Shown here: piece after piece, positions 15,234 through 19,976 of the stretch | Layout: each line of letters opens with the position of its first letter | How positions within the stretch are numbered: position 1 is the stretch's first letter | Source of the DNA: Proteobacteria bacterium UBA5122 | Lineage (GTDB): Bacteria > Pseudomonadota > Gammaproteobacteria > Tenderiales > Tenderiaceae | Assembly (NCBI GenBank): GCA_002415485.1 | Contig: DHYU01000043.1 | Span: 1-19,976, forward strand | Direction: 5' to 3' | DNA length: 19,976 bases | The notes under the pieces: model-generated | What the model was told of the DNA's origin: nothing | What the model saw: the letters and a program-made list of their open reading frames with translations, nothing else | Databases searched by the model: none | Program-made: the position numbers and the translations under genes

Positions 15234-16292
15234 CTATGAGATCTTGCGACGCTCCCGCACCGCCTCTGCTAACAGATGCAGCAGCGGCCCAGTATCCTTC
15301 CAGCTGATGCAGGCATCGGTCAGACTTTGGCCATAGACCAGCTCTTTATCCGGACACCAGTCCTGGCGCCCCTCTTCGATGAAGCTTTCGATCATCACAC
15401 CAAAGATACGCTTATCGCCGCGTGAGATCTGACCCGCAACATCTCTACCCACCTCAATCTGTTTCTTATGGTTTTTGCGACTATTGGCATGACTCATATC
15501 AATCATGATATGCGGCGCCAACCCGGCCTTTTCCAAACCCTCAGCAGCGATATTCACGCTCTCAGTGTCATAGTTCGGACGAATACCGCCACGCAATATC
15601 AAATGCCCGTCACGATTGCCTTCGGTCGAAAAGATCGCCACGTGGCCAGCCTTGGTCAGCGACATAAAGTGATGTGGCTGCGACGCGGCACGGATGGCGT
15701 CAATCGCCACCTGCAGCCCCCCGTCGGTACTGTTTTTGAAGCCAATCGGGCACGACAGGCCAGAGGCCAACTCACGGTGCACCTGGCTCTCCGTAGTACG
15801 GGCACCGATCGCTCCCCAGCTGATCAGGTCCGAAATGTACTGCGGGCTGATCGGGTCCAGATACTCAGTCGCCGCGGGCACGCCCAGATCATTGACCGAA
15901 GACAGCAGCTCACGCGCCAGCAACAGGCCCTTATTGATATGGAAGCTGCCATCCAGATCAGGGTCGTTGATCAAACCCTTCCAGCCCACAGTGGTACGCG
16001 GCTTTTCAAAATAGACGCGCATGACGATCAGCAGATCATCCTTCAATTCATCACAGACCACCTTCAGACGCTTGGCATAATCCTGCGCAGCCTTAATATC
16101 ATGCACGGAACAAGGCCCTGTGATCACCAGCAGGCGGTCGTCTTCACCGTTGAGCATCTTATGGATACTCTGACGGGTCTCAAAAACCGTATCAGTGGCC
16201 TTATCACTCATCGGGAAAGCCGCAATAACCTCGGCAGGAAAGGAAACCTCGGTGATGTTTTTAATACGCAGATCGTCTGTTTTATGTGTCAT
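15234..16292 (-). CDS. aroG: 3-deoxy-7-phosphoheptulonate (DAHP) synthase, AroG type
   Basis: Class I DAHP synthase, 352 residues, condensing phosphoenolpyruvate and erythrose-4-phosphate in the first step of the shikimate pathway. The start MTHKTDDLRIKNI aligns with E. coli AroG, and numbering coincides: metal ligand Cys61 in TGPCSVHD, Lys97 in RVYFEKPRTTVGWKG. GAIGARTTESQVHRELASGL, FKNSTDGG, a metal His in DMSHANS and the closing TDACISWKDT are present. The N-terminal region is closer to the Phe-sensitive AroG than to AroF or AroH, but the feedback amino acid cannot be decided from sequence alone. I chose the ATG at 16292. An upstream ATG at 16325 overlaps a TATAAT box and is unlikely to be within the transcript. 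It stands alone between two terminators. Confidence 0.94.
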   Translation of the reverse strand: MTHKTDDLRIKNITEVSFPAEVIAAFPMSDKATDTVFETRQSIHKMLNGEDDRLLVITGPCSVHDIKAAQDYAKRLKVVCDELKDDLLIVMRVYFEKPRTTVGWKGLINDPDLDGSFHINKGLLLARELLSSVNDLGVPAATEYLDPISPQYISDLISWGAIGARTTESQVHRELASGLSCPIGFKNSTDGGLQVAIDAIRAASQPHHFMSLTKAGHVAIFSTEGNRDGHLILRGGIRPNYDTESVNIAAEGLEKAGLAPHIMIDMSHANSRKNHKKQIEVGRDVAGQISRGDKRIFGVMIESFIEEGRQDWCPDKELVYGQSLTDACISWKDTGPLLHLLAEAVRERRKIS

Positions 16293-16323
16293 GCTCGTTA
16301 TTCGCCCAAATCCAGATGGGGGC

Positions 16324-16329
16324 ATTATA
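16324..16329 (-). promoter_or_regulatory. -10 box of the aroG promoter
   Basis: TATAAT on the minus strand, 31 bases before the aroG ATG. Start of transcription is expected near 16317. No matching -35 hexamer is visible at the usual distance. Its position rules out the longer coding start at 16325. Confidence 0.5.
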
Positions 16330-16464
16330 CCTGACTAGCGCAATCTGGGCCCCCCTGGCTCTCAAGTTGCTTAATTGACAAAATCGAGATTCATTTCACT
16401 GGCCGCGCCGCTGGTCGGTCCATTGCCTTAGCGGCAAATGAACATCAACAGTTGGGCAGATATC

Positions 16465-16492
16465 AAAAAGGCAGCTTAAAAGCTGCCTTTTT
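16465..16492 (-). terminator. Rho-independent terminator of the PEP-CTERM gene
   Basis: AAAAAGGCAGCTT (16465-16477) and AAGCTGCCTTTTT (16480-16492) form a perfect stem with a very short loop. It lies 22 bases after the stop of the PEP-CTERM gene read on the minus strand. Confidence 0.9.
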
Positions 16493-16513
16493 GTTTAGAG
16501 ATTCAGTTAGAGA

Positions 16514-17602
16514 TCAGACCTTGCGTGCACGCAACCTCGCCATCCCCAACAAACCCATTCCCAACAAGGCCAACACACCCGGCTCAGGCACAGAAGAAGA
16601 TGGTGGTGGCGGAGGAACATCGGAACGATTTTGTGTGCCGATAAAAACCTTCTCATCTCCTCCATTCAACGCATAACTTGGATCACATATTGTCTTATTA
16701 CCACGAGTAAACGTAGGAAAACCTCCTTCAGGTCCACACCCCAAGCGATACTCCACGTGCAGCGCAAAATCGTTCAGATTGCCAACATTCGCTAACAAGC
16801 CTGCAATCAATGCATCCAGCTCAGGAAACACAATAGCATAGGCCGCACGGTCACCACCTAAGTTGTGCTCATAATCAGAAACGACGTCTGGACTTGTGCA
16901 ATCCACCAACATCCCGAAACCGTTTATACAAACATTACCACCGGACATGATGAAATCAGCCAAGACTGGGGCTGCTCCTGTAGAGGTAAAATCAAGTGGA
17001 TTCCCCAATGGAATACCACCACCAAAGGGGGGGGGGCCATAACCAGAGATACCGTCATGATCTGGATCATTCGTCAATTCATAACGCCCCAGCACTTCGC
17101 CACTGCTAATACGAGACACTTCGATGCGCGCCCAGGCAGCTAGATTGTCTTCCGCCTCACCGCCGGTTTCATTATTGGCGAAGAAAAATACCATTGAGTG
17201 TTGTGCAAAATTCAGTTCAGAATGCAGTGCACTTAATGAAGCATCCCAAGAGGCCAAACGATCCCAGCCTCCATTAATCGCCGAGGTATTACCGTTACTA
17301 CCGGGCTCATTATTCGCACTCATGCGGAAGCCCGCAATGGTGTTGGCCTGCGGTGTATCAAAAGCATCGTCGATGCCAGCAGTGCCATTACCAACTTGGC
17401 CATTCGCCCCCAAGCCCAGCTTGGTATAAACATCGATCTGCCCAGGCCCCGCCATAATTTCTTGGCCGATGATCGGTAGCGAATACGACATACCATCGCC
17501 GTATGTCACGAAACCATGTCCGCTGAGGTCAATCGTCGCAGCTTGTGCTACTTGCCCCCCTATCAAAAGGGAAATCGATAAAACCATACTTTGTAATTTC
17601 AT
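16514..17602 (-). CDS. PEP-CTERM sorting-domain surface protein
   Basis: Exported 362-residue protein. The signal peptide (1-21/22, hydrophobic VLSISLLIGG, cut at AQA) is followed by a Gly/Asn-rich beta-type body with four cysteines (225, 235, 289, 306). A Pro/Ser linker (329-337) leads to the C-terminal sorting signal VPEPGVLALLGMGLLGMARL with a basic tail RARKV. In this family the PEP motif (339-341) and membrane helix are processed by an exosortase, usually in bacteria making exopolysaccharide. No exosortase gene is in view. The body contains aspartate-rich NDPDHDG (178-184), possibly calcium binding, and GPPPFGGG (189-196) coded over a run of ten C. AGGAAG lies 6 bases before the ATG, and a sigma-54 promoter is 46 bases upstream. 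It is monocistronic, ended by the hairpin at 16465. I do not recognise the body domain. Confidence 0.88.
   Translation of the reverse strand: MKLQSMVLSISLLIGGQVAQAATIDLSGHGFVTYGDGMSYSLPIIGQEIMAGPGQIDVYTKLGLGANGQVGNGTAGIDDAFDTPQANTIAGFRMSANNEPGSNGNTSAINGGWDRLASWDASLSALHSELNFAQHSMVFFFANNETGGEAEDNLAAWARIEVSRISSGEVLGRYELTNDPDHDGISGYGPPPFGGGIPLGNPLDFTSTGAAPVLADFIMSGGNVCINGFGMLVDCTSPDVVSDYEHNLGGDRAAYAIVFPELDALIAGLLANVGNLNDFALHVEYRLGCGPEGGFPTFTRGNKTICDPSYALNGGDEKVFIGTQNRSDVPPPPPSSSVPEPGVLALLGMGLLGMARLRARKV
17027..17036. repeat. Homopolymer tract G10 (C10 in the coding strand)
   Basis: Ten G on the plus strand, reading GGC-CCC-CCC-CCC in the PEP-CTERM gene (Gly-Pro-Pro-Pro, 189-192). Loss or gain of one base would put the last half of the protein, with its sorting signal, out of frame. 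It could be a slipped-strand contingency site or a place of sequencing error. Confidence 0.8.
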
Positions 17603-17647
17603 AATCCACTTCCTATCTATCAGTAAATACGCGCTTTATGATTAAGC

Positions 17648-17663
17648 AGCATACTTTGTGCCA
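17648..17663 (-). promoter_or_regulatory. Sigma-54 (RpoN) promoter of the PEP-CTERM gene
   Basis: Read on the minus strand, TGGCACAAAGTATGCT matches TGGCACG-N4-TTGCW with only the first T of the -12 box and the base after TGGCAC changed. The -24 GG and -12 GC are exactly 10 bases apart. The expected transcript start near 17637 gives a leader of about 35 bases with the AGGAAG ribosome site. Confidence 0.72.
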
Positions 17664-17697
17664 TAAACAGCAAGTGCTTGTATTTTAAAATTATTAA

Positions 17698-17734
17698 TTG
17701 TCGCCCCAGATACGGGTTAACAACTTGGTGACAA
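17698..17734. repeat. Inverted repeat TTGTCGCC / GGTGACAA upstream of the PEP-CTERM promoter
   Basis: Arms at 17698-17705 and 17727-17734 match at 7 of 8 positions, with 21 bases between. The centre is about 79 bases upstream of the expected sigma-54 start. A further GTGACA lies at 17829-17834. This is a candidate activator site. The rest of the 277-bp gap (17603-17879) is AT-rich, and I see no gene and no convincing terminator for the DUF998 gene in it. Confidence 0.45.
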
Positions 17735-17879
17735 AAATGTAAAAAATATCGACTCGACGACAAACCTCTTACGTACCCTTACAACAATCAAATTCGGGCA
17801 TTCCCTCAAAACATCGCGACTTGGCGTTGTGACAATGAACTGGGGGGCAGACTCGATTGAAATCCACCCTTAACCATCA

Positions 17880-18491
17880 TTAACCCCCTCTCCCCTTAGC
17901 AAACCGCAGTATTTCCCGACCATACCAAACATACGACACCAGAAACATTATTCGCTGAATACCACCCTGCAGCCCTGGCAAGTTGAGCATCATCAGTGGA
18001 AAGACAGTCGCGACGGCTGCAGCAATCAGATCAAATCTGCGAGCACGCCTAGATGATTTGGCGTGCTGAAAATACACACACAGCACGCCGAAGGTATAGG
18101 CAAACCCCATTACCGTGGCGGCTAAGGAATGTAGATAGTCTTCAGTGACATCGTAGTCGGCATTTACATCCCAAGGCCGGATGGGGTACATGGCAGCAGC
18201 CACCATGCATAGGCCGAACACTAGGTGGCAGACTCTGGCGCCAGCCCCCCAAAATTCTCGCATGGCGACTGCAGCCCAGATCACGGCCAGGCCATAGATC
18301 ATTAAGCCGACGCGCGCCAGCCATGCATGGGCTACTCCCTGGGCTGCGGACTCACTGATGGTATTGCTTAACCATGAGTAGCCTGATGGCATTAACAATG
18401 GCGCACATAGCAATGCCAGGATTGACAGCACTAACAGCGCAAACATTACTCGGGCCTGACCGTTATTGGCCATAACAATAACCTGAGTCAT
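17880..18491 (-). CDS. DUF998-type integral membrane protein
   Basis: Polytopic inner-membrane protein of 203 residues with about six membrane helices (roughly 14-34, 57-80, 87-104, 121-142, 154-173, 176-192). A conserved-looking loop with LSNTISESAAQG (41-52) lies between helices 1 and 2, and MYPIRPWDVNADYDVTEDYLHSLAA joins helices 3 and 4. The loop patterns and helix count resemble the DUF998 family, whose function is unknown. No enzyme signature is visible. The start is uncertain. The ATG at 18491 has no ribosome site and falls at the expected transcript start of a promoter-like pair (18497-18524). The ATG at 18473 (residue 7) has AGG 9 bases upstream and may be the true start. It lies on the same strand as the PEP-CTERM gene, which has its own promoter, so a shared role is not implied. 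Confidence 0.75.
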   Translation of the reverse strand: MTQVIVMANNGQARVMFALLVLSILALLCAPLLMPSGYSWLSNTISESAAQGVAHAWLARVGLMIYGLAVIWAAVAMREFWGAGARVCHLVFGLCMVAAAMYPIRPWDVNADYDVTEDYLHSLAATVMGFAYTFGVLCVYFQHAKSSRRARRFDLIAAAVATVFPLMMLNLPGLQGGIQRIMFLVSYVWYGREILRFAKGRGG

Positions 18492-18496
18492 AAAAT

Positions 18497-18524
18497 CTTA
18501 TAAAGACAATATCCATGCATTCAA
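18497..18524 (-). promoter_or_regulatory. Possible sigma-70 promoter of the DUF998 gene
   Basis: On the minus strand TTGAAT (18519-18524, 4 of 6) and TATAAG (18497-18502, 5 of 6) are separated by 16 bases. Transcription would begin near 18490, making the ATG at 18491 leaderless or leaving a 17-base leader for the ATG at 18473. Confidence 0.4.
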
Positions 18525-18596
18525 TATAGAAAGTGAGTCACCCACTCAGGCGCTAGTATTTCATGCACTAAATATCATTCGGATTTAGTTAAACAC

Positions 18597-18626
18597 AAAA
18601 AAGGCAGCCTAATCGCTGCCTTTTTT
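18597..18626. terminator. Rho-independent terminator after the histone-like gene
   Basis: AAAAAAGGCAGC (18597-18608) and GCTGCCTTTTTT (18615-18626) with a 6-base loop; perfect arms. It ends the histone-like gene read on the minus strand, 30 bases past its stop, and isolates it from the DUF998 gene. Its arms are nearly those of the terminator at 16465. Confidence 0.9.
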
Positions 18627-18656
18627 GATGCTCTATAAACACATGTCACAAATTCA

Positions 18657-19169
18657 TTATTTGGCCAAACGACGTTTGCGACGCGTTTTTTTCATGTGTT
18701 TTTTATCGTAGGCCTTTTCCCATTTAGCCACGAATTTATTAACTGCCGCTGTCCTAGCCTGTTCTTTTTTCTCAATCACAAGGACGCCACGCTTAGCTTC
18801 ATTTAGCGCGCCATTTTTCTCTTTTGCGGTTACCCTGGCTACGGCCAATGCCGCTCTAGCCTTTGCAGCAGCTGCTCGTGCTGTGGCAAGTGCGCGCGCA
18901 GCAGCAGCAGTTTTCTTACCTGCAGCCTTCTTAGTTGCAGCTGTGACTTTAGCGCGTGCAGCAGTCGCTTTTGCCAGTGCCTTACCAACGGCTATATTTC
19001 CTTTATCAGCAGCAGCAGTCGCTTTTACCACAGCTTTTAACACTGCAGCATGCTCTTTATTCAGCGGGGTCTGATTAACATTGACAACCAACGGCTTTCT
19101 GCCAACACGTTTCTTTCTAGCCGTTTTACGTTTTGCGGTTGTCTTTTTAACTGTTTTTTTTAAGGCCAT
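18657..19169 (-). CDS. Ala/Lys-rich histone H1-like DNA-binding protein
   Basis: A 170-residue very basic, low-complexity protein. The N-terminus (4-25) is a Lys/Arg/Thr-rich tail (KKTVKKTTAKRKTARKK). The centre (about 40-125) is Ala/Lys-rich with AxAKA-type spacing that should form long helices, and the C-terminus (150-170) is a second basic patch ending KKTRRKRRLAK. There is no signal peptide. By composition it resembles bacterial H1-like or AlgP-like nucleoid proteins, but it lacks the PAAKP repeats of AlgP and has a less repetitive ordered stretch (25-40 and 120-150). A role in DNA or RNA binding is inferred from composition only. AGGAGA lies 5 bases before the ATG, and a 12-base palindrome sits directly upstream. 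It is monocistronic, ended by the hairpin at 18597. Confidence 0.78.
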   Translation of the reverse strand: MALKKTVKKTTAKRKTARKKRVGRKPLVVNVNQTPLNKEHAAVLKAVVKATAAADKGNIAVGKALAKATAARAKVTAATKKAAGKKTAAAARALATARAAAAKARAALAVARVTAKEKNGALNEAKRGVLVIEKKEQARTAAVNKFVAKWEKAYDKKHMKKTRRKRRLAK

Positions 19170-19178
19170 GTTGTCTCC

Positions 19179-19190
19179 TAAACATGTTTA
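19179..19190. promoter_or_regulatory. Perfect 12-base palindrome TAAACATGTTTA before the histone-like gene
   Basis: The palindrome abuts the ribosome binding site of the histone-like gene on the minus strand, 10 bases from its ATG. Possible operator; the binding protein is unknown. Confidence 0.4.
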
Positions 19191-19608
19191 ACAATAGTAG
19201 CGTATCGTGCTCGCTATCGGCGCAGATTCTAGAAACTTAACAACATCCAGAACTTAACGTAAATATACTATAGTCTTTTTATACCACAGGATCAAAATTC
19301 AACATCACACATGATTGCAACTAATATTATTGCATGAATTTTTTTTAGTCTTCACACACCCAATATTTAAGCAAGCAGTATTAAAAAATTATACTGCGAG
19401 AAAGTGAATGCCTCGTAAATAAGCTGTATTAAGTAGAGTTCTATCGCAGAAAGACACTTAATAAAATGTCCAGTAACTTATTATGTCGATCCAAACTATT
19501 TAACTACGAGAAATGGATTTAAGTTCCCAGGCACAGCAAAAAGCGCAATCATGTGAGTAGACAGCGCAGAACACTGTTAATGAGAATTCAATAATGAGGG
19601 TATTTGGA
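19191..19608. other. AT-rich gene-free stretch next to the tRNA-Leu 3' end
   Basis: I see no credible coding region on either strand. It contains a perfect inverted repeat GCAGTAT (19375-19381) / ATACTGC (19391-19397) with a 9-base AT spacer. The repeat includes TATAAT on the minus strand (19388-19393) without a -35 partner, and there is an 8-T run near 19339-19346. The promoter of the histone-like gene is presumably in the part near 19191-19300 but is not clear. No terminator for the tRNA transcript and no copy of the tRNA-Leu end is apparent. Confidence 0.5.
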
Positions 19609-19696
19609 TGGTGCCTCGGGCCGGAATCGAACCGGCACGCCCAAAAAGGGCGAGAGATTTTAAGTCTCTTGCGTCTACCAGTTTCGCCACCGAGGC
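19609..19696 (-). tRNA. tRNA-Leu (UAA)
   Basis: 88 bases including encoded CCA (19609-19611). Acceptor stem GCCTCGG/CCGAGGC, anticodon loop CTTAAAA with UAA, long variable arm (CGCCC...GGGCG) typical of leucine tRNA, and T-loop GGTTCGATTCC. It follows tRNA-Cys on the minus strand as in the E. coli glyW-cysT-leuZ cluster. Confidence 0.97.
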
Positions 19697-19759
19697 CAAG
19701 AGTACGAATTATACAATCAATGTAGACAACAAGGATTGCATGGAGATTATAAATTAGAA

Positions 19760-19833
19760 TGGAGGCTGGGCCCGGAGTCGAACCGAGGTCCACGGATTTG
19801 CAATCCGCTGCATAGCCACTCTGCCACCCAGCC
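19760..19833 (-). tRNA. tRNA-Cys (GCA)
   Basis: 74 bases with encoded CCA. Acceptor GGCTGGG/CCCAGCC, anticodon loop TTGCAAA with GCA, T-arm CTCGGTTCGACTCCGGG. It lies 63 bases upstream of tRNA-Leu on the same strand and the two are probably co-transcribed. Confidence 0.97.
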
Positions 19834-19845
19834 AACGCGTTTTTC

Positions 19846-19851
19846 AGTATA
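19846..19851 (-). promoter_or_regulatory. Possible -10 box for the tRNA-Cys/Leu transcript
   Basis: TATACT on the minus strand, 12 bases before the tRNA-Cys 5' end. The -35 position (19869-19874) reads AGGACG, only 3 of 6. The terminator just upstream makes a separate promoter here likely. Confidence 0.4.
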
Positions 19852-19921
19852 ACGAATTTTGTTTTTATCGTCCTGCCCTTTGTGTTCTGGCAGAACGTTA
19901 AATTTCTACAGCGCTAAAATC

Positions 19922-19948
19922 AAAAAACCCCGGTGGACTACCGAGGTT
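19922..19948 (-). terminator. Rho-independent terminator after tRNA-Gly
   Basis: On the minus strand AACCTCGG pairs with CCGGGGT (one U-G pair) across a 7-base loop and is followed by six T. It begins 7 bases after the CCA end of the tRNA-Gly and before tRNA-Cys. Confidence 0.75.
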
Positions 19949-19955
19949 CAAGATT

Positions 19956-19976
19956 TGGAGCGGGAAACGAGACTCG
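19956..19976 (-). tRNA. tRNA-Gly, 3' end only (runs off right edge)
   Basis: The visible 21 bases, read on the minus strand, give the 3' half of a T-arm, acceptor strand TTCCCGC, discriminator T and CCA. This matches the end of gammaproteobacterial tRNA-Gly(GCC). The anticodon is outside the window, so identity rests on the acceptor sequence and on the known Gly-Cys-Leu order. Confidence 0.8.

Noticed and set aside
15468..16334. 288-residue open frame antisense to aroG
   Set aside because: It shadows a fully conserved DAHP synthase frame; no family resemblance was seen.
16423..16436. TTGCC/GGCAA dyad between aroG and the PEP-CTERM terminator
   Set aside because: Five-base arms are too short to support a call and no T tract or promoter lies next to it.
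19375..19397. Inverted repeat GCAGTAT/ATACTGC as a terminator or CRISPR-like repeat
   Set aside because: The arms are short with an AT spacer, there is no following T run on a transcribed side, and no further copies are seen. It is left as an unexplained dyad within the gene-free stretch.
19500..19835. 111-residue open frame over the tRNA cluster
   Set aside because: It translates straight through tRNA-Cys and tRNA-Leu; the repeated Gly/Arg-rich peptide pieces are translations of tRNA arms.
1..19976. CRISPR array, insertion sequence, toxin-antitoxin or phage defence genes
   Set aside because: I looked for regularly spaced repeats, transposase or integrase motifs and small paired genes and found none that hold up.

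Overview
The window looks like a piece of a gammaproteobacterial chromosome. The gene order gyrA, mtnA, TRZ/ATZ-type deaminase, ubiG, HAD phosphatase resembles the Pseudomonas gyrA neighbourhood. The right end carries the Gly-Cys-Leu tRNA order known from E. coli (glyW-cysT-leuZ). Hopanoid-type squalene genes, a PEP-CTERM protein and an MshE-like ATPase argue for a free-living environmental bacterium, possibly near the purple-sulfur or sulfur-oxidiser branch. That placement is inference only.

Positions 1-7500 are mostly conserved housekeeping genes. On the minus strand are mtnA (methionine salvage) and the N-terminal 469 codons of gyrA, which runs off the left edge. Divergently on the plus strand lie an OmpA-domain envelope protein, the methylthioadenosine deaminase mtaD, ubiG (ubiquinone), a Gph/MupP phosphatase and a membrane-anchored RmuC homologue that has lost its nuclease motif. 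Positions 7500-9734 hold a terminator-like hairpin, then hpnD and hpnE overlapping by ATGA (squalene synthesis), with no hpnC in view.

Positions 9713-13068 form a probable c-di-GMP module. A PilB/MshE-type ATPase with an N-terminal MshEN (c-di-GMP-binding type) domain is divergent from a GGEEF diguanylate cyclase. The cyclase has a near-consensus sigma-54 promoter and is followed by a small exported protein. Positions 13100-16330 hold the agmatine-to-putrescine pair aguA-aguB, a bidirectional terminator and an aroG-type DAHP synthase.

Positions 16460-19200 are an accessory stretch on the minus strand. It holds a solitary PEP-CTERM surface protein with its own sigma-54 promoter and an in-frame C10 tract, a DUF998-type membrane protein, and an Ala/Lys-rich histone-like protein. 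Two terminators with nearly identical arms bracket the first two genes. An AT-rich gene-free stretch follows, then tRNA-Leu(UAA), tRNA-Cys(GCA), a terminator and the 3' end of a probable tRNA-Gly at the right edge.

The most interesting signals are the two sigma-54 promoters (cyclase and PEP-CTERM gene), each with GTGACA-type inverted repeats about 80-90 bp upstream of the expected start. They suggest one RpoN-dependent surface or biofilm regulon. Next come the possible contingency tract in the PEP-CTERM gene and the nuclease-dead RmuC homologue.
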